64,000 nucleotides of DNA from an uncultured Acetatifactor sp. (GCA_947581865.1 CANPWA010000002.1:62001-126000), one strand, 5' to 3'; counted from the first letter of the stretch, positions 27,285-35,984 are shown. The notes: generated from the sequence alone by a model not told the origin. A program made the numbers and translations.

Positions 27285-28952
27285 ATGCCGCAACAGAAAA
27301 GAAAGAAAGATAATTTTGTCCTGCAGGCGGGGATCCTCGCTGCGGCGGGCATCATAACCAGAATCATAGGGCTCCTGTACAGGAGCCCTTTGACTGCTGT
27401 CATCGGAACGCAGGGCATCGGCTATTATCAGGTGGCGTATAATTTTTACACCATTGTGCTGCTGATCTCCTCCTACAGCATTCCCTCCGCCATCTCCAAG
27501 GTGATCGCCCAGAAACTTGCCGTGAAGGAGTACCGCAATGCCCATCGGATTTTCCAGTGTGCCCTGGGCTATGTGCTGGCGGTGGGCGGCGTGGCAAGTA
27601 TGGCGCTGTTTTTTGGCGCAGGGGTGTTTCTGGAGAACAAGGCGGCTGTTCCGGTGCTGCGCACTTTTGCGCCGACCATCTTTATCTATGGAATCCTGGG
27701 GGTGCTGCGCGGGTATTTTCAGGCGCACCGCAGTATGGTACAGACCTCTGTCTCCCAGATCCTGGAGCAGATAGCCAATGCCGTAGTGAGTGTGGGGGCG
27801 GCGATGCTGCTTATCCAAAATGTCATGGGAACGATGGAGATGCCGCAGGACGAGGAGCTGCAGGTGGTCAGGGCGACCCACGGAGCCATCGGAAGCGCGC
27901 TGGGCACCGGCGCGGGTGTGCTGATGGCGCTGTTGTTTATGCTGGGGATTTATGCCCTGAACAGGAAACTGATCTATAAGAGGATCGAGAGGGACAGACA
28001 TCGGGAAGTGGACTCCTACGGGCAGATCCTCAAGACGATCACGATGATAGTGACTCCCTTTATCCTGAGTACGGCAGTCTATAATCTTGGCGGTGTGGTC
28101 AACAGCAAGATTTATGTGGATGAGATTCCTGCCCTGCTGGGGCTTGACAGCGATCAGGCATATAACAACTATGGCATTTTTTCCGGTATGGCACAGACCA
28201 TAGCAAACATTCCCATCGCCTTTGCCTCCGCCATGGCGTCCGCCATGATTCCCTCGGTTGCGTCCTTTGTGGCGGCAGGGAAAAGGAGTGAGGCGCGGGA
28301 GAAGATCGGCGTGGCGGTCAAAAGCACCATGGTGATCTCCATCCCTTCGGCGATCGGGCTTTTGACGCTGGCAAAACCTTTGACGGCATTTCTCTTCCCC
28401 TCCCAGTCGGATGAGACACTGACCTATGCGGGGTATCTGCTGATGGCATTGTCTCTGTCGGTGGTGTTCTATGCGCTGTCCACTTTAAACAGTTCCATTC
28501 TGCAGGGGCTAGGAAAGGTGAACACTCCTATCCTGAACGCCGCCGCCGCATTGGTCATCCAGACGGTGACGCTGTTCGGGCTGTTATATGGGACAAAGCT
28601 GGACCTCTACAGCCTTGTGATCGCCAACACGGTCTACTCCGGAATCATGTGTCTGCTCAATCAGTGGGCAGTGAGACGCGCCATCGGATATCGGCAGGAA
28701 TTTGTGAGGACATTTGGCATTCCGCTGCTTTCCGCGGCGCTGATGGGCGCGGCAGCCCGGGCAGTGTATGAGCTGATGTTTCTGCTCTTGGAATCCATGC
28801 GCATCGCCCTGCTGCCGGCGATGGCGGTGGCGGTGGCAGTGTATTTCATAATGATGCTTTTGTTCCAGGGGCTGACGGAGGAGGAACTCTTAGGGTTTCC
28901 CAAGGGGCATCTCCTTGTAAAGATAGCAAAAAAATGCGGGCTGCTGCGCTGA
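27285..28952 (+). CDS. SpoVB/MurJ-like polysaccharide flippase (MOP superfamily)
   Basis: 555 residues with about 14 membrane helices. It starts NFVLQAGILAAAGIITRIIGLLYR, the N-terminal signature of the SpoVB/MATE-like lipid-linked oligosaccharide flippases, with GYYQVAYNFYTIVLLISSYSIPSAISK following. These proteins move lipid-linked precursors across the cytoplasmic membrane. SpoVB of B. subtilis acts in spore cortex formation, and other paralogues act in wall or polysaccharide export. It starts 19 nt after glgA and is probably cotranscribed with it. A weak ribosome binding site precedes ATG 27285. The exact substrate cannot be assigned. Confidence 0.88.
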   Translation: MPQQKRKKDNFVLQAGILAAAGIITRIIGLLYRSPLTAVIGTQGIGYYQVAYNFYTIVLLISSYSIPSAISKVIAQKLAVKEYRNAHRIFQCALGYVLAVGGVASMALFFGAGVFLENKAAVPVLRTFAPTIFIYGILGVLRGYFQAHRSMVQTSVSQILEQIANAVVSVGAAMLLIQNVMGTMEMPQDEELQVVRATHGAIGSALGTGAGVLMALLFMLGIYALNRKLIYKRIERDRHREVDSYGQILKTITMIVTPFILSTAVYNLGGVVNSKIYVDEIPALLGLDSDQAYNNYGIFSGMAQTIANIPIAFASAMASAMIPSVASFVAAGKRSEAREKIGVAVKSTMVISIPSAIGLLTLAKPLTAFLFPSQSDETLTYAGYLLMALSLSVVFYALSTLNSSILQGLGKVNTPILNAAAALVIQTVTLFGLLYGTKLDLYSLVIANTVYSGIMCLLNQWAVRRAIGYRQEFVRTFGIPLLSAALMGAAARAVYELMFLLLESMRIALLPAMAVAVAVYFIMMLLFQGLTEEELLGFPKGHLLVKIAKKCGLLR

Positions 28953-28967
28953 CAGCCGCCCGTTTTT
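28937..28967. terminator. Bidirectional terminator between flippase gene and rqcH
   Basis: CGGGCTG and CAGCCGCCCG form a bulged GC-rich stem directly at the flippase stop, followed by GTTTTTAGTTTT on the plus strand. On the minus strand the same stem is followed by CATTTTTTT, so it can serve rqcH as well. Confidence 0.65.
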
Positions 28968-30762
28968 AGTTTTCCTCCGCTGACCGGATGCCGTCGATAT
29001 TTCCGGCAGCTATCATGGAGTAATTCGTATAGTAGACCACAAATCCGGGCTTTGCGCCGCCGGGTTTTTTGACATGTTTCTTCTGAACATAGTCGATCTC
29101 TACTTTGTCTGCCCCGCGCCCCCTGGAGTAATAGGCGGCAAGCCGCGCCGCTTCCTCAAAGGTGGAGTCGGGGGGCGTGTCCGTCCCGTCGCATTTTACC
29201 ACTACATGGGAACCGGGGATTCCCTTCGCGTGGAACCACCAGTCTCCTCCCGAGGCAAAGCGGAAGGTGAGCTCATCGTTCTGGAAGTTGTTTTTTCCCA
29301 CATACATATGAAAACCGTCGCTGCTAATATAGTGGAAAGGCTTGCTGGCAGCTTTGCTTTTTTTGGTCTGCTTCTTTGTCCCCTGCCCTCTCCGGTCAAA
29401 ATCCCTTCGGCGGATGTAGCCGCTCTCGATCAGCTCTTCTTTGATCTCTATGAGATCTTCCTCCTGAAGGGCGATGTCCAGCGAGGCTAAGATGGATTCC
29501 AGATGGGTGATCTCGTCTTTGACTTCTGCGCTCAATTTGGTCAACGCCTCATGGGTGCGTTTTAATTTGTTGTATCTGTCAAAATACCTCTTGGCATTTT
29601 CCGTGGCGGTCAGGGCAGTGTCCAAAGGAATGGTCAGAGGTTCATTGGTGTAATAGTTTGTCACCTCTATGGAATCCGCCCCGGGGCGGGCGCTGTAACC
29701 GTAGGTGTTCAGAAGCTCGCCATAAATGCGGTATTTTTCTCTTTTTTCCGTATCCCGCAGCTGTGCAAGCTGCAGATCATATTTTTTCACGTTTCTTTCC
29801 AGGGCGTTCTGCACGATGCGCCTGAGATCTGCAGACTTCTGACGGATGCGTGTCAGAGTGCTTTTTTCGGCATAATAGGTCTCCAGAAGTTCGGACATGG
29901 TGGCAAAGGAGACCAGCCGCTCTCCGGAAGTGCCGCCAAAGGGAGCTGCATATATGGTCAGGGGAATCGCCGAAAATTCCACGGGCTGTCTGCCATGGTA
30001 GGCGATGCAGGGCGAGAAATCCGCTTTCCGGACTGTCTGCGCCAGCTCCTCCAGCCCAAGGAAGAGTTTCCGGTAGTCTTCCCGTTCAAATGCCGCAGTG
30101 GGGGTTTCGCCGTCCAGCCCTGCGCGGAAGCACAGTTCCTGGGCCAGAATGGGGGAGATGCCGGTGAAACTGTCGTAGAGCGCCCTGAAAAGGGGCATGG
30201 GTTTGGCGCGCAGAGCCTGCAGCATGGTTTCCTGATCCGCGGAGAAGATATCCAGTTTGTCCCGGGTGTGAGGCACAAAATAGGGCTTGCCCGGAAGAAC
30301 CTCGCGGACGCTGCTGACCGCGGCGGACACGCGCTTGATGCTGTCTATGATGCGGCCCTCTGCGTCGCAGAAGATAATATTGCTGTGTTTTCCCATGATC
30401 TCCACCACCAGCGTCTTGCGGCAAAGATCCCCCAATTCATCCAAATGCTCAATGTGGATTTGGATGACCCGCTCCAGCCCCGGCTGGGAGATGTCAACGA
30501 TGCGTCCGTTCTGCAGATGCTTTCTCAAAAGCATACAGAAATTGGGGGCGGTCAGGGGACTGGGTTTATTGTCCCGCGCAAGATAAATCAGGGGCAGGGA
30601 TGCGCCGGCGGAAATGAGGAGCCTAAACTGTCCGTCCCCGGTCTTGACGGTCAAAAGCAGCTCATCTTCCTCGGGCTGGGCAATCTTATACAGCCGTCCG
30701 CCGATAAGGGTTTTCTTTAATTCCGACACAATATTTGCTATGGTTACGCCGTCAAAAGCCAT
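28966..30762 (-). CDS. rqcH: Ribosome quality control protein RqcH (NFACT family)
   Basis: 598 residues: NFACT-N domain (MAFDGVTIANIVSELK...), a helix-hairpin-helix region (GISPILAQELCFRAG), a coiled coil (about 290-440) and the C-terminal NFACT-R RNA-binding domain (SGGDWWFHAKGIPGSHVVVK). RqcH binds obstructed 50S subunits with peptidyl-tRNA and recruits tRNA-Ala to add C-terminal alanine tails as a degradation tag for ClpXP. clpP and clpX are at 61-63 kb of this window. Position 97-98 is Glu-Arg (GLERVIQ) where the B. subtilis protein has Asp-Arg. Older annotation calls the family fibronectin-binding FbpA. The ATG at 30762 follows GGAAGG. Confidence 0.92.
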   Translation of the reverse strand: MAFDGVTIANIVSELKKTLIGGRLYKIAQPEEDELLLTVKTGDGQFRLLISAGASLPLIYLARDNKPSPLTAPNFCMLLRKHLQNGRIVDISQPGLERVIQIHIEHLDELGDLCRKTLVVEIMGKHSNIIFCDAEGRIIDSIKRVSAAVSSVREVLPGKPYFVPHTRDKLDIFSADQETMLQALRAKPMPLFRALYDSFTGISPILAQELCFRAGLDGETPTAAFEREDYRKLFLGLEELAQTVRKADFSPCIAYHGRQPVEFSAIPLTIYAAPFGGTSGERLVSFATMSELLETYYAEKSTLTRIRQKSADLRRIVQNALERNVKKYDLQLAQLRDTEKREKYRIYGELLNTYGYSARPGADSIEVTNYYTNEPLTIPLDTALTATENAKRYFDRYNKLKRTHEALTKLSAEVKDEITHLESILASLDIALQEEDLIEIKEELIESGYIRRRDFDRRGQGTKKQTKKSKAASKPFHYISSDGFHMYVGKNNFQNDELTFRFASGGDWWFHAKGIPGSHVVVKCDGTDTPPDSTFEEAARLAAYYSRGRGADKVEIDYVQKKHVKKPGGAKPGFVVYYTNYSMIAAGNIDGIRSAEEN

Positions 30763-30793
30763 GGCAGTTTCCTTCCGTAATCTCTTGATCTGT

Positions 30794-30823
30794 ATTGTAT
30801 TTTACATGTACTGTATATTGTAA
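30794..30823 (-). promoter_or_regulatory. Putative rqcH promoter
   Basis: On the minus strand TTACAA, an 18-nt spacer and TACAAT (plus-strand ATTGTA at 30794-30799), 32 nt upstream of the start. Confidence 0.5.
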
Positions 30824-30927
30824 TGCACAAGGCACGGGGATGTCAATGGAGTGTATTCCCCGTATCATTTTCCTGCGTATCCGCGGGATCATAGATTGCG
30901 GAATTTCGCCGGACGAGTAAATTTCTC

Positions 30928-30956
30928 TTTCTTTCTCCCGCTATTTGTGCTATAAT
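30928..30956 (+). promoter_or_regulatory. Promoter of the amino acid ABC transporter operon (extended -10)
   Basis: TATAAT at 30951-30956 preceded by TGC (extended -10). The -35 is weak (TTTCTT, 17-nt spacing). About 85 nt upstream of the first gene. Confidence 0.65.
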
Positions 30957-31041
30957 TCGTCAAAAGTCCAGTGGCATTCCCTTGAGAGACATAGGGAAAT
31001 ACATTTGTGAAAGCGTAAAGGTTTTCGGAAAGGAAGAATAG

Positions 31042-31731
31042 ATGGCTGCCTGGTGGTCGGAAGTTTGCGATATGTTCTATCTGTGTTTTGTCCGGGAGGA
31101 CAGATATAAGCTGTTGGTCAGCGGTATCGGTGTGACCATAAAAGTCTCCCTTCTGGCAGTGGTGCTGGGGATTATCATCGGTATGCTCATCGCTCTCTGC
31201 AATTTGTCCAAAAACCGCTTTCTGCGCACTTTGGGCGGCATATATACGGATATTATCCGGGGGACTCCCTCGGTCACTCAGCTGATGATCATATATTTTG
31301 TCATCTTTGCTTCGGTACACTGGCCCAAATGGATCATTGCGGCGATTGCCTTCGGGATCAATTCCGGCGCCTATGTGTCGGAGATCATCCGCGCGGGTAT
31401 TCTCTCCATCGATAAGGGTCAGACGGAGGCGGGACGCTCGCTGGGGCTCAATGCTTATCAGACCATGACCAGGATCGTTATCCCCCAGGCGGTGAAAAAT
31501 ATCTTTCCCGCGCTCTGCAATGAATTTATCGTGCTGATCAAGGAGACTGCCATCGTGGGCTATGTTGGGCTGATGGACATTCAGAAGGCGGGAGACTTTA
31601 TCAAGAGCGCGACGTTCCAGGCGTTTATGCCGTTAATTGGGACGGCAGTCATCTATTATGTGCTGATCAAGATTCTGACGCTTGTATTGAAGCGTGTGGA
31701 AAACCGGCTGCGCAGATCCGATATTCGATGA
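31042..31731 (+). CDS. Polar amino acid ABC transporter, permease
   Basis: 229 residues, His/Glu/Gln-type permease (HisM/GlnP family) with about five membrane helices and the EAA-loop signature EAGRSLGLNAYQTMTRIVIPQA (about residues 133-154) that contacts the ATPase. GTPSVTQLMIIYF is the conserved membrane-domain motif. It is the first gene of a permease-ATPase-binding protein operon; only one permease gene is present, implying a homodimer. AAAGGAAG ribosome binding site. Confidence 0.95.
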   Translation: MAAWWSEVCDMFYLCFVREDRYKLLVSGIGVTIKVSLLAVVLGIIIGMLIALCNLSKNRFLRTLGGIYTDIIRGTPSVTQLMIIYFVIFASVHWPKWIIAAIAFGINSGAYVSEIIRAGILSIDKGQTEAGRSLGLNAYQTMTRIVIPQAVKNIFPALCNEFIVLIKETAIVGYVGLMDIQKAGDFIKSATFQAFMPLIGTAVIYYVLIKILTLVLKRVENRLRRSDIR

Positions 31732-31746
31732 GGGGAGGACAAACGA

Positions 31747-32469
31747 TTGATCAAGGTAAAAAATTTACAGAAAAAGTTTGGCGACCTCGAGGTTTTAAAA
31801 GGAATTGACGAGCATATCAGACAGGGGGAGGTCGTGGTGGTCATAGGACCTTCCGGGTCGGGCAAGAGTACCTTCCTGCGCTGTCTGAATCTTTTGGAGA
31901 CGGCGACCGGAGGTGAGATTTATGTGGACGACGAGCAGATCAACGCTCCCAAGGTGAATGTCAACCGCATTCGCCAGAAGATGGGAATGGTATTCCAGCA
32001 GTTCAATCTGTTCCCCCATCTCACCATCATGGAGAATATCACACTGGCTCCCACGCTTTTAAAGAAAATGAACAAAGAGGAAGCGGTGGAAAAGGGCAGA
32101 CAGCTTCTCGCCCGCGTCAATCTGTCGGAGAAGGCGGATGCCTATCCCGCCCAGCTCTCGGGCGGTCAGAAGCAGCGTGTTGCCATCGCCCGGGCGCTTG
32201 CCATGGATCCGGAGATCATGCTGTTTGACGAGCCCACATCCGCGCTGGATCCGGAGATGGTGGGAGAGGTGCTGGATGTTATGAAGGATCTGGCGAAGTC
32301 CGGTATGACCATGGTCATTGTGACCCATGAGATGGGGTTTGCCAGAGAGGTGGCGAGCAGGGTGCTGTTTATGGACCAGGGCATTGTCATGGAGAGCGGT
32401 ACGCCGGAGGAAGTGTTCGGCAATCCCCGGAACGAGAGGACCAGAAATTTTCTCAGCAAAGTGCTGTAG
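31747..32469 (+). CDS. Polar amino acid ABC transporter, ATP-binding protein
   Basis: 240 residues, a complete ABC ATPase of the GlnQ/HisP type: Walker [10 protein letters not shown] (about residue 35), Q-loop [12 protein letters not shown], signature [15 protein letters not shown], Walker [13 protein letters not shown] and switch VTHEM. The start is a TTG (31747) preceded by GGGGAGG 7-8 nt upstream, and the family's usual MIxVxNLxKxFG begins exactly there. 15 nt after the permease gene. Confidence 0.95.
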   Translation: MIKVKNLQKKFGDLEVLKGIDEHIRQGEVVVVIGPSGSGKSTFLRCLNLLETATGGEIYVDDEQINAPKVNVNRIRQKMGMVFQQFNLFPHLTIMENITLAPTLLKKMNKEEAVEKGRQLLARVNLSEKADAYPAQLSGGQKQRVAIARALAMDPEIMLFDEPTSALDPEMVGEVLDVMKDLAKSGMTMVIVTHEMGFAREVASRVLFMDQGIVMESGTPEEVFGNPRNERTRNFLSKVL

Positions 32470-32500
32470 GACGGCAGCTTTACGGCCATGTGTGGTTGCG

Positions 32501-32550
32501 GTAAGAAGGATCCCGCCGATGCGGGATGTCTTACATATATTTTTATATCA
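32501..32550 (+). promoter_or_regulatory. Intercistronic hairpin before the binding-protein gene
   Basis: GTAAGA-AGG-ATCCCGC (32501-32516) can pair with GCGGGAT-G-TCTTAC (32521-32534), a long stem with a 4-nt loop, followed by ATATATTTTTATATC. A stem like this between transporter genes may stabilise the downstream part or attenuate, giving a different level of binding protein. Confidence 0.7.
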
Positions 32551-32564
32551 GGAGGAGAGAGATT

Positions 32565-33386
32565 ATGAAAAAAGGAACAAAGAAACTTGCGCTGGTATTG
32601 GCGGCAGTCATGCTCACGGGTATCCTTGCAGGATGCGGTCAGAGCGGCGCAGACAGTCAGAGCAGTCAGGCAGTCAGCGCGGAGAATGCTTCCAGCGCGG
32701 AGAGCACTCAGGGCGGCACCATCAAATTTGGAACCAATCCGGAGTTCCCGCCTTTTGAGTTTGTGGCTGCGGAGGGTGTTATCGGTACTTTCGACGGTAT
32801 TGATATGGCGATCGCCAAAAAGATTGCCGAAGAGAACGGCATGGAGGCAGAGATGGAGAGCATGGAGTTTGACTCTTTGCTGGTGGCGCTGCAGAATGGT
32901 CAGATCGACGCTGTCATTGCAGGCATGACCATTACCGAGGACAGAGCAAAATCCGTAAATTTCTCCACCCCTTATTACACCGCTACCCAGGTGATGATCG
33001 TCAAAGAGGATTCCGATATTGCATCCGCCGCCGACATGGCAGGCAAAAAGATCTGCGTTGTGCAGGGGTATACCGGTGAGACCTGTGTGAACAAGATGGG
33101 GTATTCCTACGAGGCGTTCAAGAAGGGAACGGAGGCTGTCATGGAGCTGACAAACGGCAAGTGCGACGTGGTAGTGATCGACTCTGCAACCGCTGCAAAG
33201 TATGTGGCTGACAATGAGGGGCTTAAGATCGTGGAAGACCCGGATGCGTTTGAGAATGAGGAGTATGCGATCGCAGTGGCTAAGGGAAATGATGAGCTGC
33301 TGGAGAAGATCAACAGCGCCATTGAGAAGATGCTGGAGGACGGAACCATCTCTGAGCTTGCGGTCCAGTATCTCGACGCTGAGTAA
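32565..33386 (+). CDS. Polar amino acid ABC transporter, substrate-binding lipoprotein
   Basis: 273 residues. Lipoprotein signal with lipobox LAGC (Cys about residue 23), a Ser/Gln-rich linker, and a family 3 solute-binding fold: IKFGTNPEFPPFEF, GIDMAIAKKIAEE, SLLVALQNGQIDAVIAGMTITEDR and an RxxxVNFSTPYY-type motif. It captures a polar amino acid outside the cell and delivers it to the permease at 31042. The Asp/Arg pattern (ITEDRAKSVNFS) suits amino acid ligands, but which one is open. ATG 32565 has CAGGAGGAG upstream. An in-frame ATG at 32526 lies inside the hairpin and is rejected. Confidence 0.94.
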   Translation: MKKGTKKLALVLAAVMLTGILAGCGQSGADSQSSQAVSAENASSAESTQGGTIKFGTNPEFPPFEFVAAEGVIGTFDGIDMAIAKKIAEENGMEAEMESMEFDSLLVALQNGQIDAVIAGMTITEDRAKSVNFSTPYYTATQVMIVKEDSDIASAADMAGKKICVVQGYTGETCVNKMGYSYEAFKKGTEAVMELTNGKCDVVVIDSATAAKYVADNEGLKIVEDPDAFENEEYAIAVAKGNDELLEKINSAIEKMLEDGTISELAVQYLDAE

Positions 33387-33497
33387 GCTGAGACGGGGGC
33401 GGAGAGCGCCCGTCTGAAGTCCTGCCCCGTCACCGGAAGATTTTATCAGGAAATTCAAAAAAATATTAAGAAAACAGTTTCCTTTTGCGCTCGGATT

Positions 33498-33506
33498 TGG
33501 TACAAT
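33498..33506 (+). promoter_or_regulatory. Extended -10 promoter element
   Basis: TGGTACAAT at 33498-33506 (TGn plus TACAAT), about 65 nt upstream of the DUF1905/C39-like gene. No clear -35. Confidence 0.5.
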
Positions 33507-33572
33507 CAAACTAAATAAATTGATAAATCAGCCGGGCTGACACCAGTGCAGACGGACGGAAATGGAGGAAAC

Positions 33573-34241
33573 ATGAGATATTTTTTTGAATCCAAGATTG
33601 AAAAAAACGACAAGGGCTATATGATCCCCATTCCTTTCAATATTTGGGAGGTTTGTAAGCAGAGAGAAGTCATCAAGGCGGATGTGGTTTTGGACAATAA
33701 GATCATCGATTGCGAGCTGCTGCCCCGGGAGAAAGGAAATTATGAGATTCATATTCCCGACAGCGAAGTGGTGAGCGTGGAACTGGGTGTTCCCCATAAG
33801 ATCCTGCTTCATGTAAACGGCTCCCTGATCCGCATGGACCAGAACAGCCCTTACAGCTTTGAGAATCCCATCCGTAAGATCGACAGTATGAATGTCATCA
33901 TCCAGCCGGAGGACGGTCTGTGCGGTCAGGCCTGTGTGGCGATGCTGGCAGGCGTGACCATCGCGGAGGTGATCACCGTCATGGACTGCAGGGAGTGGCA
34001 GGCAACCATGGGCCGCGTGATCTCTGCCCTGAACTATTACGGTATCGACCATACTGACATCATCAATTACACCGAGGGTCGTGACACCGTGCTGCCCAAG
34101 TGCTGCATCATGATGGAGAAGATGGGACGCTTCTGTCACTATCTGGTACACTATGACGGGAAGTACTACGATTCCAATCTGGGTGTGCTGGAGGAGTACG
34201 ATATGAGTAAGCTTCTGGGCTATTTAGAGATCAAGTGCTGA
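33573..34241 (+). CDS. DUF1905-like domain fused to a C39-like cysteine peptidase domain
   Basis: 222 residues without signal peptide. Residues about 1-95 form a small beta-barrel-like domain resembling DUF1905 (YFFESKIEKNDKGYMIPIPFNI and an IHIP segment). Residues about 105-215 look like a papain-fold peptidase_C39-like domain, with oxyanion Gln111 and catalytic Cys117 in QPEDGLCGQACVAML, His189 in RFCHYLVHYDGKYYD, and Asp200 as third residue. C39 domains trim double-glycine leaders when fused to ABC exporters. Here the domain stands alone with an unusual partner and no exporter or peptide gene is adjacent, so substrate is unknown. ATG 33573 has GGAGGAAAC upstream; an earlier in-frame start at 33546 precedes that site. 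Confidence 0.75.
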   Translation: MRYFFESKIEKNDKGYMIPIPFNIWEVCKQREVIKADVVLDNKIIDCELLPREKGNYEIHIPDSEVVSVELGVPHKILLHVNGSLIRMDQNSPYSFENPIRKIDSMNVIIQPEDGLCGQACVAMLAGVTIAEVITVMDCREWQATMGRVISALNYYGIDHTDIINYTEGRDTVLPKCCIMMEKMGRFCHYLVHYDGKYYDSNLGVLEEYDMSKLLGYLEIKC

Positions 34242-34309
34242 CGGATAACAAGCGGGAATATGTTTCAGAAAATTTTGTGCAGGAAAGATCCTGCAGAAAG
34301 CAATAGGAG

Positions 34310-34356
34310 AGAGCGGTTTCGGTGCCATTTCAGATGGCGCCGGAACCGCTCTTTTG
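34310..34356 (+). terminator. Rho-independent terminator
   Basis: A 19-bp stem (AGAGCGGTTTCGGTGCCAT with ATGGCGCCGGAACCGCTCT, allowing a G-T pair and one mismatch) with a TTCAG loop, then TTTTG. It ends the DUF1905/C39-like gene. Confidence 0.88.
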
Positions 34357-34401
34357 CACGGAAAGCCAAAGCGAGGGCGGCAGACTGTCGTGAACCGGGT
34401 G

Positions 34402-35280
34402 TCAGACGCTCTGCCAGAGAAGCAGATGATCCTCAAAGACAGCAGTCACCCTTCCCGTATCTTTCAGCCAGGAAAGATAGGAGCGGACGGTGCTGCCCAC
34501 CAGCGCATACTGTTCAAAATTCATGGTCAGCCCGAAGCAGGAAAACAATTTCTGTAAGAGCTGTTCAAAGCAGATAGGTTCCCTGCAAAACTCCACGATC
34601 CGGTCTGCTGTTTCGGATACTTTGTCCAGATTGTACTGTGCCAGACGGTCGATTTCTTTCGCTGCCTCGGCGTGGGCAGGCACGAACATCTTCGCCTCCA
34701 TCGTCCGGACCTTTTCCAGTGTCTCCAGATAGGCGGCGACATCATAGAGAAATCCGATCTGATACTTTTCCAGCGTCTCCCGGCTGGAGAGACAGTCCGC
34801 CAGATATACCACGTCATCCGGTGTCCTAAACCCTGTCATATCAAAGAAATGCCCCGGAAGGGGAATGCTTTCAAAGCCCTCGGGAAGCGTTTCCTGTGTC
34901 AGATATTCGGCATCGCTTGCGGGAGCCAGCAGAAATTTGTGGCGCAGATCTTTGCAGGGACAGCCTCCGTAGAGAAAGGCGGGCTCCAGGATGGGATGCC
35001 TTGTAAAAGCGCAGTCGATTCCCGGTGCATAAATTTTGCAGCCGGTCTGTGTCTGCAGATATTTGTTGCCGCCGATATGGTCGGCATTGGAGTGGGTGTT
35101 ATAAATTGCTTTCAGCCGCCAGCCATTGGCGTCCAGAATCTTCAGAACCCTCCGGCCCGCGTCTTTGTCATTGCCGCTGTCGATCAGACAGACCTCCGTG
35201 TCGTTTAAAAGGACCAGCCCGATCTTTGCGGGGCTTTGTATATAGAAGCTTTTTTCCGACACCTGCACCAGTTCATACAT
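34402..35280 (-). CDS. Metallo-beta-lactamase-fold hydrolase with variant HxNxDH motif
   Basis: 292 residues. The N-terminal 200 form an MBL fold: LIDSGND, then NTHSNADHIGG (H63, N65, D67, H68), IPLPGHFFDMTG, VVYLADCLSS and FVPAHAE. The usual second metal-ligand His of HxHxDH is Asn here, while the other ligands remain, so metal content and activity may differ. A C-terminal helical winged-helix-like tail (about 210-290, LLQKLFSCFGLTMNFEQYALVGSTVRSYLSWL) resembles that of SoxH/lactonase-like family members. Cytosolic. Substrate unknown. It converges on the C39-like gene, and its ATG at 35280 lies opposite the groES promoter region. Confidence 0.88.
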   Translation of the reverse strand: MYELVQVSEKSFYIQSPAKIGLVLLNDTEVCLIDSGNDKDAGRRVLKILDANGWRLKAIYNTHSNADHIGGNKYLQTQTGCKIYAPGIDCAFTRHPILEPAFLYGGCPCKDLRHKFLLAPASDAEYLTQETLPEGFESIPLPGHFFDMTGFRTPDDVVYLADCLSSRETLEKYQIGFLYDVAAYLETLEKVRTMEAKMFVPAHAEAAKEIDRLAQYNLDKVSETADRIVEFCREPICFEQLLQKLFSCFGLTMNFEQYALVGSTVRSYLSWLKDTGRVTAVFEDHLLLWQSV

Positions 35281-35537
35281 TTCTGAAGCCCTCCCTTTTT
35301 CCGTTTATTGTGTTTTCTTTTCCGAAATTGTATCATATTGTGTCCATTATAACGTATAAAAAAGGAAAAATCTACCAATCCTTTGATTGGACAACCGGCA
35401 GGTATCTGCCCCTCGGATGGAAATTATAAACGAATTATAAAATCTTTACTTTCATACTTTGAAAAGAATAAACGAGAAATAACGAGATAATAATATGAAA
35501 ATGGAAGATATTGGATTATATTTTTTCGAGAATCCAT

Positions 35538-35566
35538 TTGCAAAGCTCCGCATATAAAACTAATAT
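35538..35566 (+). promoter_or_regulatory. groESL promoter (sigma-A)
   Basis: TTGCAA at 35538-35543, a 17-nt spacer and TAATAT at 35561-35566. CIRCE starts 12 nt after the -10, so bound HrcA would block initiation or early elongation. Confidence 0.78.
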
Positions 35567-35578
35567 ATGGTTTAGTGA

Positions 35579-35605
35579 TTAGCACTCGAAACAAACGAGT
35601 GCTAA
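35579..35605 (+). promoter_or_regulatory. CIRCE operator (HrcA binding site)
   Basis: A perfect consensus: TTAGCACTC at 35579-35587, 9-nt spacer, GAGTGCTAA at 35597-35605, 51 nt before the groES start. HrcA, the repressor, is not encoded in this window. Confidence 0.98.
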
Positions 35606-35655
35606 CAAAGACAAATGCTGGATCTGAAAGCAACATTATATAAGGAGGCAGAAAC

Positions 35656-35940
35656 ATGAAATTAGTACCTTTAGGCGACAGAGTGGTGTTAAAGCAGTTG
35701 GTGGCGGAGGAGACCACGAAATCCGGTATCGTACTCCCCGGTCAGAATAAGGAGAAGCCCCAGCAGGCGGAAGTCCTTGCAGTCGGTCCCGGCGGTATGG
35801 TGGACGGCAAGGAAGTGAAGATGGAAGTAAAGGTTGGCGACAAGGTCATCTTTTCCAAGTATTCCGGTACGGAAGTGAAGATAGACGAGGATGAGTACAT
35901 TATTGTAAAACAGAATGATATTCTGGCGATCATCCAGTAA
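35656..35940 (+). CDS. groES: Co-chaperonin GroES
   Basis: 94 residues, the full-length 10-kDa chaperonin: KLVPLGDRVVLKQL at the start, the mobile loop (EETTKSGIVLPGQNKEKPQ) that docks on GroEL, and the C-terminal KYSGTEVKIDEDEYIIVKQNDILAIIQ. A heptameric lid for the folding chamber. AAGGAGG ribosome binding site, first gene of a CIRCE-controlled operon with groEL 68 nt downstream. Confidence 0.98.
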   Translation: MKLVPLGDRVVLKQLVAEETTKSGIVLPGQNKEKPQQAEVLAVGPGGMVDGKEVKMEVKVGDKVIFSKYSGTEVKIDEDEYIIVKQNDILAIIQ

Positions 35941-35984
35941 TTTTCTCTGCAGTATGCGGCAGGGGTCAGAATGATGATTTATAA

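Larger units (their letters stand above)
35281..35655. other. Divergent intergenic region, MBL gene / groESL
   Basis: 375 bp without a gene. It holds AT-rich sequence with minus-strand -10-like boxes for the MBL gene (ATTATA near 35347), a small hairpin CCAATC-CTTT-GATTGG (about 35375-35390), and the groESL promoter with CIRCE (35538-35605). No open frame with a ribosome binding site was found. Confidence 0.7.
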
